56,452 nucleotides of DNA from contig NZ_AOIN01000078.1 in NCBI RefSeq assembly GCF_000337135.1, positions 24,422-80,873 of the forward strand, read 5' to 3'. How positions within the stretch are numbered: the first letter of the stretch is position 1; every line of letters starts with the position of its first letter. Positions 8,992 to 18,942 of this stretch are shown here, in pieces. Under the pieces are notes generated by a model. That model was not told the origin of the DNA and searched no databases. It worked only from the letters and a program-made list of their open reading frames with translations. A program made the translations under genes and the position numbers. The DNA comes from Natrialba chahannaoensis JCM 10990 (GTDB taxonomy: Archaea; Halobacteriota; Halobacteria; Halobacteriales; Natrialbaceae).

Positions 8992-10650
8992 ATGACGCGG
9001 ACGCTTCTTGTCGCCGGAACTGCCAGCCACGTCGGCAAATCGACGGTCGTCGCGGGCCTCTGTCGTCTGCTTGCCGACCGTGGCGTCGCCGTCGCGCCGT
9101 TCAAGGCTCAGAACATGAGTAATAACGCACGGGTCGTCGTACGCGCGGATAGCGCGGGTGGAAAAGACGGGCAAGGTCAGGGTCAGGGGCAGAGCCAGGA
9201 CCAGAAATCGCGTCCGGCTGGTGACTGTGCAACAATGGAAACCGCTAACCAGTGGGGCGAAATCGGCGTCTCCCAGTTTACCCAGGCCCGCGCGGCCCGG
9301 CTCATGCCGACGACGGACGTCAACCCCGTCCTGCTGAAACCGCGTGGCGACGGCGAGAGCCAACTCGTCGTCCAAGGGCAGGCCCGTGAGCACGTCCCCG
9401 CAGGCAGCTACTACGAAGACTACTGGGACGACGCCCGCGACGCCGCCGAGCAGTCCTACCAGCGACTGGCCGCCGACCACGACGTACTCGTCGCCGAAGG
9501 CGCGGGCAGCATCGCCGAAATCAACCTTCACGACCGGGACCTCGCCAACGTCGAAACGGCCCGCTTCGCCGACGCAGAGATCATCCTGCTCGTCGATATC
9601 GAACGTGGCGGCGCGTTCGCCAGCCTCTACGGCACGATCGAACTCCTCCCCGACGATATCCGCGAGCGCGTCACCGGCGCACTCATCACCAAATTCCGTG
9701 GTGACCCGTCGCTACTCGAGTCCGGTATCGACGAAATCGAATCTCGGACCGGCGTTCCGATCCTTGGTGTGCTGCCGTACGACGACCCAGGATTGCCAGA
9801 GGAGGACAGCGTTGGTCTTCCAGAGACCGACTCGCAGGGTGTGCGCGGTGATGACGATGGCGTGCCCGCCGAGCAACGCCTCCGAATTGCGGTGCCGCGG
9901 CTCCCGCGAATTTCGAACGCGACCGATCTCGAGGCGCTCGCCGCGGAACCGGGCGTTTCGGTTGTCTATCTCCCGGTCGACGATGCAGACGCGAACGCCG
10001 AAACCAACCCGGCTCCCGACATCGATGCCGACGCCGTCGTCATCCCCGGCACCAAGAACACCGTCGACGACTGCCGTGCCCTTCACGCTGCTGGCTTCAC
10101 TGACGCGCTCCGCTCGTTCGATTGCCCCATCGTTGGCATCTGTGGCGGCTACCAACTGCTCGGCAAGCGGCTCACGAACGCCGCACTCGAGAGCACCGGC
10201 CAGCGTGACACCGTTCCGGGACTGGGTCTCCTCCCGGTCGAAACCCGCTTCGATGAGACGAAACACCTCGAACAGACGACGGTCTCCGTCGACGGCGCGG
10301 CAAGCCCCTTGCTTGCCGGCGCAGACGGCACCGCATCGGGCTACGAGATTCACGCCGGGCGGACGCGCGTACTCGAACACGAGTCCGTCGCCAGACCGCT
10401 TGGCGAGCCGAGCGCGGCGCGCGGGCTAGTGCTCGGGACCTATCTCCACGGCTTGTTCGACAACGAGGGGGTTCGGACGGCATTTCTCGAGAGCGTTGCG
10501 AGAGAGGCGGGACTCGAGTGGCCGCCAGCAGGTGGGGCACAGACAGAGCAGCCTGACAACCGGTGTGGACAGACACCGTTCGATCGCGCGGCGTCGTTGT
10601 TACGGGAGAACGTCGACGAGACGGTAGTCGAACGACTGGTAAACGGCTAG
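8992..10650 (+). CDS. cbiP: Cobyric acid synthase CbiP/CobQ
   Basis: CbiP amidates adenosylcobyrinic acid a,c-diamide at four side chains using glutamine and ATP. The N-terminal ATPase domain begins [15 protein letters not shown], followed by [14 protein letters not shown]. The C-terminal glutamine amidotransferase domain has nucleophile Cys384 in GICGGYQLL and His486 in TYLHGLFD. At 552 residues it is longer than usual (about 480-510). The excess lies in a Gly/Gln-rich insert at about residues 53-88 (bases 9148-9255), placed just after the NMSNN motif, and in an acidic linker around residues 265-290. The start gives the P-loop at the normal distance. Function is confident and the inserts are unusual. 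Confidence 0.95.
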   Translation: MTRTLLVAGTASHVGKSTVVAGLCRLLADRGVAVAPFKAQNMSNNARVVVRADSAGGKDGQGQGQGQSQDQKSRPAGDCATMETANQWGEIGVSQFTQARAARLMPTTDVNPVLLKPRGDGESQLVVQGQAREHVPAGSYYEDYWDDARDAAEQSYQRLAADHDVLVAEGAGSIAEINLHDRDLANVETARFADAEIILLVDIERGGAFASLYGTIELLPDDIRERVTGALITKFRGDPSLLESGIDEIESRTGVPILGVLPYDDPGLPEEDSVGLPETDSQGVRGDDDGVPAEQRLRIAVPRLPRISNATDLEALAAEPGVSVVYLPVDDADANAETNPAPDIDADAVVIPGTKNTVDDCRALHAAGFTDALRSFDCPIVGICGGYQLLGKRLTNAALESTGQRDTVPGLGLLPVETRFDETKHLEQTTVSVDGAASPLLAGADGTASGYEIHAGRTRVLEHESVARPLGEPSAARGLVLGTYLHGLFDNEGVRTAFLESVAREAGLEWPPAGGAQTEQPDNRCGQTPFDRAASLLRENVDETVVERLVNG

Positions 10651-10693
10651 TGCGACGACCCAGCGGGTCGGAGCCGAGAGTTGAGGTGGTCGG

Positions 10694-11089
10694 TTACGCG
10701 CTATTCGCCCCGTCGCGGTACGTTCCGAGCAGTTCCTCCAGGATAATACACTCCTGATCGGTTGGATCGTAGTGTGTATCGATGAAGCGCTCTGCGGCCT
10801 CGTAGTTGCCGCGCAGGCCCTGTTTCCGGACGGTAATCACGGCGTCCAAAAAGAACGTGCCGCCGTCCGTGCCGAGCGCCTTCGCGTGGTCCGCATCGCT
10901 GATGTCGAGTTCGGATTTGATCTCATCGAAGTTGAACGTCTTGACGTCGTGGTCGGGGTCGACCAGCGTGAGGACGTACTCCGCGGAGAACCGATAGAAC
11001 TCGGATTTGCTCTCGAACATACCGTCGTCGACGAGTTCGTCGATTTCGTCGACGACCTCGTCTGGGTACCTGACGGTATCTTTAGCCAT
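10694..11089 (-). CDS. CopG/Arc-type ribbon-helix-helix transcriptional regulator
   Basis: The 131-residue protein starts MAKDTVRYPDEVVDEIDELV and continues DDGMFESKSEFYRFSAEYVL. This is the strand-helix-helix of RHH DNA-binding proteins and a type common in haloarchaea. RHH proteins dimerise and place the N-terminal strand in the major groove. The C-terminal half (about 55-131) is not a standard ligand domain that I recognise. An in-frame ATG five codons upstream (11104) is possible, but the strand normally begins at MAKDT. It converges with cbiP, with 43 bases between stops. Target unknown. Confidence 0.8.
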   Translation of the reverse strand: MAKDTVRYPDEVVDEIDELVDDGMFESKSEFYRFSAEYVLTLVDPDHDVKTFNFDEIKSELDISDADHAKALGTDGGTFFLDAVITVRKQGLRGNYEAAERFIDTHYDPTDQECIILEELLGTYRDGANSA

Positions 11090-11264
11090 GTCCGCAACGT
11101 GCACGCTGTGGCATAATTACTGTTTCGGGAACGTGTTTCTCGATCGGAAGATGACGACCCCACGTTCAGAGTGAAAGAGAGTGTCTATCGCCCCAGAGAG
11201 AGTCCAAGAGTCGGCAGCGAGCGGCAGTATCGGCTACAGCGCGATAGAACGCAACTACCTACAA

Positions 11265-11276
11265 ATTTATTATTTA
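11265..11276 (+). promoter_or_regulatory. TATA box for the MTH865-family gene
   Basis: An AT-rich stretch atttattattta is centred about 28 bases before the ATG at 11299. That is the archaeal TATA distance for a leaderless transcript. Confidence 0.6.
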
Positions 11277-11298
11277 TCGGACGCAACAGGGAGACGCA

Positions 11299-11550
11299 AT
11301 GGCAGACGAAGACGAAATCCGTGAGCAGATGATCGACGCGTTCGAAGATGCTGACTACCCCATCTCGAGTCCGATGGACCTCGTCCCCGCGCTCCCGAAC
11401 GGCCCGGGAACGAAGTTCGAGTCGGGAGACTTCTCGATGACCGCGATGGAACTGAACACGAAGACGTCGGGTGGGGACTTCCCGTACGACGAACCAGAGG
11501 CATTCGTCGATGACATCATCGACGACCTCAAAGACCAGGGCGAACTGTAA
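11299..11550 (+). CDS. MTH865 family protein
   Basis: This 83-residue acidic protein matches the MTH865 fold family (a small helical, EF-hand-like fold known from a methanogen structure). It shows the DADYPISSPMDLVPALPNGP segment, a glycine-rich turn and a final DDIIDDLKDQGEL helix. Biochemical function is unknown. It has its own TATA box and a near-leaderless start. The following 270 bases before the next gene appear non-coding. Confidence 0.85.
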   Translation: MADEDEIREQMIDAFEDADYPISSPMDLVPALPNGPGTKFESGDFSMTAMELNTKTSGGDFPYDEPEAFVDDIIDDLKDQGEL

Positions 11551-11824
11551 CAGGAGCGACCGTAGAGCGGCACAACGCCACTGGAGATAGCGGGACGCAC
11601 GTCGCTGTCGGCCGCGGCCGCTCGGCTGGTAGCCGACCTGCGTGATCGAAGGATATTACCACTGCAAACTACACGTTCGTTCTCTCGACTGGCGTGTGAC
11701 GTGTCAGTACCGACACCGACCCCGAGTTTTATTGTATGTCCGAGAGTAGATAGAAAGAACAACGTGACGTCGGTGGTACCGAACACGGAGCTGGACTCGC
11801 GTCGATCCTGAACACGAGACGTAT

Positions 11825-14101
11825 ATGGAACAATTGGAGCAGCACTACGCACTTATCTGTGTGACGGGAACAGCGGACCGACGGCACCGTCTTTCGGTTG
11901 CCCTTTCGGAGCGTGGTGTCGACGGTGCTTCGGATACTGACAGTACTGATGCCACACCAGTCTCCGATATCGATGCCACCACAAAGACTACCGCGACATC
12001 ACACATCGAATCTGACCACCTGACGATCATCGAACGGACGCTCGCAGACCTCGAGCGCACCGACGGCGGCACAGGAAACGGGCTTCCAGATGATGTCCAT
12101 GCCGTCGTTATCGATGTCGACGAACCATCAGCACTCGAGACGACCCTCGACTGGGTCGACGGCCACCAGACAATCGAACCCTCGTCGTGTGTCGTTGCTC
12201 CTAAAGACGGCAGTGAGGCGCTCGCGGCGACGGCGCTTCGTCAGGATGTCGACCAGTACGTCCCATCCGACGAGGACGTCCTCGACTGTGTACTTGAAAC
12301 GGTTGCTGAACCCACTGCATCGACACCCGACGACGAGTACCACAGGATCATCGCCAACGAACTCCCCGATGAGGCGTTCATCATTGACGAAGACGGCGTC
12401 TACCTGGAGACGAAAGTACGGCCGACATCGGCTGACCTGTATACCGCTTCGGCCGAAAACCTCGTCGGCTCCTCGCTGGACGATGTTTTCCCCGAGGAGA
12501 CTGCCTCGTCGCTCCAAGAGTGCGTGACCAACACCATCGAGTCGGGCGATGTCCAGACGCTCGAGTACCGCGCTGAGACGACTGACGGGGAACGATTCTT
12601 TGAGGCGCGGGTCGTTCCGATCAATGGCCGAATCAATGGGAAGCGAGCCGTGGTCTGGCTCGCACGTGATATCACCGAGCGTGCCGAGCGCGAAGCCGAG
12701 CTCCGGGCACGACAGGCCCATCTTGAGACACTCAATCGGATCAATGCGGTCATCCGACAGGTGATCGAAACGCTTGTCGACGCACCGACGCGCGACGCCA
12801 TCGAGCAGGAGGTTTGTGCGGAACTCGTCGACTCGGGGCTGTACTGTGGCTGCTGGATCGCCGAGCGGACGGGTGCTGGTGAGTTCAGATATCGGACAGG
12901 GGCTGGAGAAGCGACGACATATCTCGAAAAGATTCGTCAGCTGGAGGATGATGCGGGGACGCTGTCATCGGCGGTGGTATACAAGGGAGCAAGTGGCGAT
13001 GTCGACCCTGATAGTGATGTGAAAGGGATGACTGGTTCCGATACCGACATCGACGCCGACAGCGTAGACCGCCCACTACGGCCAACCGAACATACAGGCG
13101 TCACCGGCGAAATCACCTCCGCCAACCATATCCTTAAAACGGAACCTCTCCCCGAGCCGCTCCAGGAAGCCGCCCACGCTGACGATGTCCGCGCCGCGAT
13201 CACGGTTCCCATCGTTCACGAACAGACAACTTACGGCGTCCTGACCGTCCTCGCCAGCCGTGCCGAGGCGTTCTCCGACACCGAACAGGAGGAGTTCAAA
13301 CTCCTCGGCGAGACCATGGGCTTCTCGATCATGGCCGTCAAGAACCGACAACTCCTGTTTGCTGACACCGTCGTTGAACTCGAGTTCCGAATCAATGGCG
13401 GCGAAACCTTCTCGTTCGACCTGTCATCGACCTACGACTGCACCTGCATACTCGAGTGGGCGGGAACGACCGGGGACGGCCAGCCGATCCAGTACGTCCG
13501 TATCGAGGGTCTCGACGGCGACACGGTGCTGGACGAAGCCGAGGCCCACGAGTCGGTGGAATCGTGTCGGCTCATCCACGACGGGCACGACCACTGCACG
13601 ATCGAGATACGCCTGACAAAATCGGGCGTCCGGACGCTCGCGAACCATGGCGCGACGATCAGAGACGTGCGGGTCGAAGACGGTGTCGGTACCTGTGTCG
13701 TCGAGGTACCACAACACGGCGATGTCCGAGACGTCGCGGAAGCGCTGTCGGTCGTCTACGAGAATACGGAGCTAACCGCGCGCCGCGAAGTTGACCGCCC
13801 GGTTCACACTGCCGTCGAGCGACGCAATCGAATTCTGGGAGAGCTCACGGATCGTCAGTTGACGACCCTCCGGTTGGCGTACTTCGGCGGCTTCTTCGAG
13901 TGGCCGCGCTCGAGTACCGGCGAAGATATCGCCGAGGCGCTGGGAGTGACGCCGCCGACGATGCATCAGCATCTCCGGAAGGCACTCAAGACGGTTCTGT
14001 CGGAGTTTTTTGCGGACGGGAACGCTGTGGCAGATGCCGATAAAACCGGTGGTATCGACGGTGGCGGTGGAACAAACACACAGAACCGGACGGACAGCTG
14101 A
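11825..14101 (+). CDS. HTH_10 (bat-type) sensor-regulator with receiver-like, PAS and GAF domains
   Basis: This 758-residue cytoplasmic regulator is of the bacterio-opsin-activator type. Residues about 1-165 resemble a degenerate receiver domain (VVIDVDEPS strand). PAS follows at about 175-290, ending in VVWLARDITERAERE, then GAF at about 295-505, and then the BAT GAF/HTH-associated beta domain (about 510-660). The C-terminal HTH_10 begins LTDRQLTTLRLAYFGGFFEW near residue 674. Such proteins couple small-molecule or redox sensing to DNA binding. The ligand and targets are not visible. It is monocistronic and is followed by 750 bases of mostly non-coding DNA. Confidence 0.9.
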   Translation: MEQLEQHYALICVTGTADRRHRLSVALSERGVDGASDTDSTDATPVSDIDATTKTTATSHIESDHLTIIERTLADLERTDGGTGNGLPDDVHAVVIDVDEPSALETTLDWVDGHQTIEPSSCVVAPKDGSEALAATALRQDVDQYVPSDEDVLDCVLETVAEPTASTPDDEYHRIIANELPDEAFIIDEDGVYLETKVRPTSADLYTASAENLVGSSLDDVFPEETASSLQECVTNTIESGDVQTLEYRAETTDGERFFEARVVPINGRINGKRAVVWLARDITERAEREAELRARQAHLETLNRINAVIRQVIETLVDAPTRDAIEQEVCAELVDSGLYCGCWIAERTGAGEFRYRTGAGEATTYLEKIRQLEDDAGTLSSAVVYKGASGDVDPDSDVKGMTGSDTDIDADSVDRPLRPTEHTGVTGEITSANHILKTEPLPEPLQEAAHADDVRAAITVPIVHEQTTYGVLTVLASRAEAFSDTEQEEFKLLGETMGFSIMAVKNRQLLFADTVVELEFRINGGETFSFDLSSTYDCTCILEWAGTTGDGQPIQYVRIEGLDGDTVLDEAEAHESVESCRLIHDGHDHCTIEIRLTKSGVRTLANHGATIRDVRVEDGVGTCVVEVPQHGDVRDVAEALSVVYENTELTARREVDRPVHTAVERRNRILGELTDRQLTTLRLAYFGGFFEWPRSSTGEDIAEALGVTPPTMHQHLRKALKTVLSEFFADGNAVADADKTGGIDGGGGTNTQNRTDS

Positions 14102-14853
14102 GATCGGCGACGCTACTCGAGTCCGGGCTGCATGTGCGCGTTCTGGCGTGACTCCGTAGCGACTGTTGCCGGCTGAAATCGATCTAGATAATTCAGGTGA
14201 GACAGACACTCATGATCTCATAAAGGTCACCCATGTAAACCCAAGCGAGGATGGAGGCGGGACGACTCCGTTCGAACGATGGTGACGCTGACATGGCTGG
14301 CCCGGTCGGTTCGAGTGAGACGGTGTCGAACGACGGCTTGCTGGCACCCCAATGAAGAGAGACAGCGACGAGCACGAAACGGGCAGCAACGAGAACCGAA
14401 ACGAGACCAAACAGCAGACGGCGCTCGTGTGCGAGTCTCAGAGCGTGGACACTCGTGGTAGGCACATCGCCGCTCGAAACGGTGCTCGCCGGGTCGAACG
14501 GACGCTACTACACCAAAAAGCAAGTCCGGGCGAAACTCGAGTGTGGCTCCTGGCGACTGTGTTTGCGCGAGCGCCATTCAACGCGCTGGCTTGTGGAACT
14601 ACCAGGTGAGACGCTGTTGTTGCTGACGGCTGTCGAGCCCGATTCGTTGCCACGGTGGGCTGAGATCAGAATCGACGGGAACACAACGCGCGTCGTCGAC
14701 ACGCGTCGGCGCGGACCATCTGAGGGCTGTGCTGGTCGTTGATACGTCTGTTATGCTGTAATGCCGGGAAGAACCAGTGCATCTGCTGTCGGGATTATCA
14801 CAGCGTGACAGTGTCCGGGGAGTGACTCCCTCGATCCCCAGACCCCTGTGCGC
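14102..14853. other. Intergenic stretch with one weak reading frame
   Basis: The 750 bases between the bat-type regulator and the winged-helix gene hold overlapping short frames on both strands. None has the acidic composition expected here. The best is the 95-codon frame at 14455-14742. No tRNA, repeat or terminator was recognised. Confidence 0.5.
14455..14742 (+). CDS. Doubtful hypothetical protein
   Basis: A GTG-started frame of 95 residues contains a plausible folded stretch (about 15-80) with alternating strand-like segments, for example STRWLVELPGETLLLLTAVE. The ends are basic, unlike neighbouring proteins, and third-position GC is only moderate. I recognise no family. It could be a small real gene, a transferred gene or chance. 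Confidence 0.3.
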   Translation: MVGTSPLETVLAGSNGRYYTKKQVRAKLECGSWRLCLRERHSTRWLVELPGETLLLLTAVEPDSLPRWAEIRIDGNTTRVVDTRRRGPSEGCAGR

Positions 14854-15231
14854 TTATTCTTCGTCGGTGTCGAGGTCGCCCTCGCCGTCGTCGTCCTCGC
14901 CGCGAACGAACGCAGCCTGTGCGTCCGACTCTGCTTCGACATCGATGTCGCCAGCGCTTGGCCCTTCGATGAGTGCTTCGAAGTCGTCCACCTCGTCGTA
15001 CTGATCTTTGTAAACCAGTGCCGCCTTGCCCATCGACGTGATCTCGTAGAGACCGGAGCGTTCTGCTGGTCCGATCTTGTCAACGAGTCCGTAGTCCTCG
15101 AGGACCGGCAGTCTCGTGTTGATGTTCTTTCGGCTCTTTCCAGTATGCGCAGCCAGGTTCGTCGCGACGTTTCGACCCTTGTCCTCGAGTGCCTCGAGGA
15201 TCAGGAAGTCAGTTGGTTGGCGTAGCTTCAC
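14854..15231 (-). CDS. PhiH1-repressor-like winged-helix protein
   Basis: The 125-residue protein begins MKLRQPTDFLILEALEDKGR. It continues through a winged helix (NVATNLAAHTGKSRKNINTR, LPVLEDYGLVDKIG, RSGLYEITSMGKAAL) of the type found in the repressor of halovirus PhiH1 and many haloarchaeal chromosomal regulators. The last 40 residues are acidic and probably disordered. No phage genes are nearby, so it is likely a chromosomal regulator. It lies downstream of and parallel to the ots operon, but 216 bases separate them, enough for its own promoter. Confidence 0.8.
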   Translation of the reverse strand: MKLRQPTDFLILEALEDKGRNVATNLAAHTGKSRKNINTRLPVLEDYGLVDKIGPAERSGLYEITSMGKAALVYKDQYDEVDDFEALIEGPSAGDIDVEAESDAQAAFVRGEDDDGEGDLDTDEE

Positions 15232-15447
15232 TCTCAGTCACTCTCGTACTATATGTTGATTTCCACTGGTAACTAATACTTTCGGCTTCCCCTCATGGAG
15301 CTCCATTGGTAATTGGGATCGGAAAGTGTATATATCGTGGCGAGCGTTCGTAACAATGGGGAAGCGAACGCCGCGTGTGAAATATAATCACTCATGGAGG
15401 CGGCGGTTCGTTGTACGGCACTCCACCATGCCGAACCCCACTGCACC

Positions 15448-16431
15448 CTATTCGTTCGCCATCGACGTCGACCACTGCTTCGGGCACCCATCGAAGCACT
15501 GGTCGCCGTCACGCTGTACAGCAAGACGGTCGCCGTGAGAGTCGTCTCTATACGGGTCAACGAGTGACACACCGGACGCACTGAGCCACTCGAGTACCCG
15601 CGCGACATCGTTGGGGGAGTCGACGCGATAGCTGGCAGCGGACGGTTCGGTACCACCGACACGTATCCCAATACCGGTGGGTTCGACGGAACGGAATGCG
15701 GATTCATCAGTGACGTCGTCACCGATGTAGATGGGGACGGTGTCGTCAGGGAGTTGGGTGTGGATGAGGTTGACTGCGTCACCTTTTCCCCAATTGACGT
15801 CTGGACCGATCTCGAGGATTCGCTTGCCGGGTGAGAGTTTGAGGTCGTCGCCGCCGAGGCGGTCGACGACAGAGCGAGTCAGTCGGTGAACAACGGGGCG
15901 CGCGCCGCTGGGAACGGTTCGCACGTGGACGGTGCCGGTGAGGCGCTTGTTTTCGACGCGTGCGTTCGGGATCGGGTCGAGGACGTTTTCGAGCGTCTCG
16001 CAGACGACCTCAACGCGAGTCGCGCGCTCGCGGGCCGCGGGATGAATTGCGAGTGACTCGCTCCAGCCGAGTTCGAGGCCGTGGTTACCTGCGTAGATTC
16101 GCGGGTCGTCGACGCGCGTGCGAACGTCTACGAGGCTGCGGCCGCTGACGATCGCGGTAGTAACGGAGTCTGCTGCGGCCAGCGACGCTAGCGCGGCGAC
16201 GTTCTCGGTCGTCGGTGCTGCGGCGTCGGGATCGTTGACGATCGGCGCAAGCGTGCCGTCGAAGTCGAGACAGACGAGCAGGTGACTGGCGTCTGCGAGC
16301 GTCGCGCGAAGCTGGGGCAGGTGCTCACCGGTGAGCGGAGCGGGAATCGACGGGTCGTCGGTCGGACCGGACGACGTCTCGTTGGTGGGGTGTTCCGTGG
16401 TCGGTTCGGTCGTGGGATACTGCTCAGACAT
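15448..16431 (-). CDS. otsB: Trehalose-6-phosphate phosphatase OtsB
   Basis: OtsB removes phosphate from trehalose-6-phosphate, completing synthesis of the compatible solute trehalose. This is a HAD-superfamily enzyme. The nucleophile motif DFDGTLAP lies near residue 57, IVSGRS in motif II, and GDDVTDE supplies the late acidic metal site. The 327 residues include a 45-residue Thr/Pro-rich N-terminus and a C-terminal extension of about 50 residues. I chose the ATG at 16431 (MSEQYPTT) because the upstream 36 codons are basic and start inside the otsA spacer. It is the second gene of an otsA-otsB operon (114-base gap). Confidence 0.93.
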   Translation of the reverse strand: MSEQYPTTEPTTEHPTNETSSGPTDDPSIPAPLTGEHLPQLRATLADASHLLVCLDFDGTLAPIVNDPDAAAPTTENVAALASLAAADSVTTAIVSGRSLVDVRTRVDDPRIYAGNHGLELGWSESLAIHPAARERATRVEVVCETLENVLDPIPNARVENKRLTGTVHVRTVPSGARPVVHRLTRSVVDRLGGDDLKLSPGKRILEIGPDVNWGKGDAVNLIHTQLPDDTVPIYIGDDVTDESAFRSVEPTGIGIRVGGTEPSAASYRVDSPNDVARVLEWLSASGVSLVDPYRDDSHGDRLAVQRDGDQCFDGCPKQWSTSMANE

Positions 16432-16545
16432 GGCTCTCTGAATCGAAATCTCGGATCGATAGCGCTCGGTACGGTCGTTGCTCAAGCGGCCAGTGCCGGG
16501 TGCGGCAAGCGGTGGCTCGGCGAGCTGAATGTGGCACACGAATCG

Positions 16546-18465
16546 TTACATCGGTTGGGTTCGTTCTCGTGACTCGATACCTGCAGCCCCGTCACCGTGA
16601 ACACGGCGCAGCAGGGCGAACTGCGTCGCCATCCAGTCGTCAATATCGCCGCCGAAGACGCTCGACCGGAGGGCGTCCATCCGCCTTGTTCGATCCTGTG
16701 GTGTCATCGAAAGCGCATCGCCAATTGCGGTCGCGAAGCCGCTTACGTCGGTGGGGTCGATAGTCAACGCGTGCGAACTCAGACGCTCGTGTGCGCCTGC
16801 ACGGTCGCTCAACAGGAGCGTGCCGTCGGTCTCGACGCTTGCAGCGACGTACTCCTGAGCGACCAGGTTCATGCCATCGATCAGCGGGCTGACAATCATC
16901 ACGTCGGCGTGGCGATACAGCGCACAGAGGTCCTCGTGTTCGACGTAGTCCTCGGTATAGACGATCGGCTGCCAGTCGTCGGTCCCGAACCGTCGGTTGA
17001 TCCGGTCGACTTCACTGCGGACGATGTCACCGTGGCGCGCGTAGGCTGGAATCTCCGTTCGCGACGGCGTTGCCTTCTGGATGAACGTAAAGTCACCGTG
17101 CCAGCGTGGATTCTCGGCGAAGAACCCCTCGAGTGCGGTCAGCCGCTCGGGGATGCCCTTCGTGTAGTCGAGTCGATCGACACCGAGGCCGATCGCCGAA
17201 TTGCGCGGAATGTCGTAGCGGTCGAACAGCGAGAGCAACTGCTCTGCATCAGTCTCGCGAGCCTGCTGGTCGTAGGACGCTGCATCGACACCCATCGGCG
17301 TCGCGACGACGCGGGTCGTCTGCCCGTTGTACTGGATCGTCCCCTGCTCGTGATCAACTGTTGCGTCCGGCAAGAACCGGCGCACACAGTCGAGGAACGC
17401 GTTTGCATAGCGCTCGACGTGGAAGCCGAGCAGGTCGTTTCCGAGGAGTCCCTCGAGTATCTCCTCATGGGCAGGGCAGTAGTCGAACGTCGCGGGTGAT
17501 GGCCAGGGAATGTGCCAGAACTGCGCGATGCTGGCCGAATCGGGAATCGTCTGACGGATCATGCGGGGTGCGAGCGCGAAGTGGTAGTCTTGCAGCCAGA
17601 CGACCGCATCGTCGCTCGCGTGATCCGCGACCGCCGCGGCAAAACGCTCGTTGACGGTACGGTACCACTCGAGATCGTCGGAGCGCTCTTCGACGAGTTC
17701 GGCGAATCCGTGACAGAGCGGCCAGAGAACGCGGTTACTGAACCCGCGGTAGTAGGCGTCGACGGCCTCCTCGGAGAGGTCGATGCGTCGGAGTGTGTAG
17801 GCCTCGTCGTCTGGTGGAACGCGAACGCAGTCGCGCTGGTTCGTGACGTCGAAGTCGGCGTCGCCGTCACCCCAGGCGATCCAGGTGCCGTTGGCTTCCT
17901 GCAGAACGGGGTCGATCCCGGCGGTCAATCCGCCGGTCGGTTCGTCAACGGAGATTGGGTTGGTGTTGGAGTTGGGTCCGACGTCGGCCCCATTCTGAGG
18001 CCTAGACTGGGACCCAGAATCGGAATCGGAACCAGAACCCGAATCAGACGTACCTGTCGTCTCTGTGCCATTCTCTTCGTCTGTGCCCGCTCCTTCATCG
18101 TACGTATGCCGGTACGGCTGTCGATTCGAAACGACGATGAGAGAGTCGGGGCAGGAACTCTCGGTGTTCGAAGTCTGCATTGTGCGTGCGGTAGTCGGGT
18201 GATTGCTGTCGGTGTCAGCGTTGGACGCTGATCCTGACACTGAACCTGACCCCGGTCCCGACCCCGACGTTGCCGTTGCTGCTGAGTCGGACTCGGAGTC
18301 AGATTCGGAGTCAACGTCTCGGTTTCGCTCGTGATCTCGCCCAGATCCACCAGGTCGAAGATTATACGTGTGCGTCGGCGACGACTGCTCGTCGTGAACT
18401 CGCATTCGCTGAAACAGAACAGCGTCGCCACTGGTTGCTTCGTGGCCTGCAGCCGCAGGTGACAT
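16546..18465 (-). CDS. otsA: Trehalose-6-phosphate synthase OtsA (GT20)
   Basis: OtsA joins UDP-glucose (or another NDP-glucose) to glucose-6-phosphate. The GT20 core starts at LIVVSNRQPY near residue 110. It includes the WLQDYHFALAP active-site segment, GVDRLDYTKGIPERL and PLIDGMNLVAQEY. At 639 residues it is longer than most OtsA proteins. The first 95 residues are low-complexity Ser/Asp/Gly sequence, and a second such insert sits inside the N-terminal loop before TGGLTAG. The ATG at 18465 has CTCCC (GGGAG on this strand) six bases upstream, which supports it. An internal ATG at 18180 (MQTSNTES) would give a family-sized protein. It is first in the otsAB operon. Confidence 0.93.
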   Translation of the reverse strand: MSPAAAGHEATSGDAVLFQRMRVHDEQSSPTHTYNLRPGGSGRDHERNRDVDSESDSESDSAATATSGSGPGSGSVSGSASNADTDSNHPTTARTMQTSNTESSCPDSLIVVSNRQPYRHTYDEGAGTDEENGTETTGTSDSGSGSDSDSGSQSRPQNGADVGPNSNTNPISVDEPTGGLTAGIDPVLQEANGTWIAWGDGDADFDVTNQRDCVRVPPDDEAYTLRRIDLSEEAVDAYYRGFSNRVLWPLCHGFAELVEERSDDLEWYRTVNERFAAAVADHASDDAVVWLQDYHFALAPRMIRQTIPDSASIAQFWHIPWPSPATFDYCPAHEEILEGLLGNDLLGFHVERYANAFLDCVRRFLPDATVDHEQGTIQYNGQTTRVVATPMGVDAASYDQQARETDAEQLLSLFDRYDIPRNSAIGLGVDRLDYTKGIPERLTALEGFFAENPRWHGDFTFIQKATPSRTEIPAYARHGDIVRSEVDRINRRFGTDDWQPIVYTEDYVEHEDLCALYRHADVMIVSPLIDGMNLVAQEYVAASVETDGTLLLSDRAGAHERLSSHALTIDPTDVSGFATAIGDALSMTPQDRTRRMDALRSSVFGGDIDDWMATQFALLRRVHGDGAAGIESRERTQPM

Positions 18466-18593
18466 AATACTCTCCCGGTACTGTTTCCGCTGATAAGATC
18501 ATCCATACTGCCTGATAGTCAGAATTGAGACAATCCGGATACGAAAAGAAACGACACCATACAGCCCAGTTCTGTGAACGGACCGCAGCTAGC

Positions 18594-18860
18594 TCAGTGA
18601 ACTACCCCATCCTCAAGCGCGAGCCGCCAGGTGAGCGGTAGGGTGGGGTAGTTCACTTCGTCCTGGAAGCTGATACCTTCGAAGCGGTAACGTCCTTCCT
18701 CGGCCCGCCCCTGCTTCAGGACCACGAGGCACACGTTGCTCCGGTCATGCCGCTCGGCGATGCGCCACAACTGCTGCTCGAGGTCGAGGAGTGACTGTCT
18801 GGTGTTCGATACCCAGAACCGACATCCGGTGTTCCGTCGCAGAAACCGAGCCGACAGCAC
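18594..18860 (-). CDS. Small hypothetical protein, 5' end uncertain
   Basis: The C-terminal 65 residues look like a genuine conserved haloarchaeal sequence, with a DLEQQLWRIAERHDRSNVCL helix-strand followed by YRFEGISFQDEVNYPTLPL. The first 22 residues are basic and cysteine-containing and may not be translated, so the true start could be a non-ATG codon further in, or the gene may be 5'-truncated. No function is known to me. It is divergent from the cupin gene at 18943. Confidence 0.5.
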   Translation of the reverse strand: MLSARFLRRNTGCRFWVSNTRQSLLDLEQQLWRIAERHDRSNVCLVVLKQGRAEEGRYRFEGISFQDEVNYPTLPLTWRLALEDGVVH

Positions 18861-18942
18861 TCGACACCGGCGCTAAAACTCGCCTGGCTGTCGAACGAAT
18901 CGTATCTTTTTGACGTGCCAACACGTACCGGCGACCGCTGGT

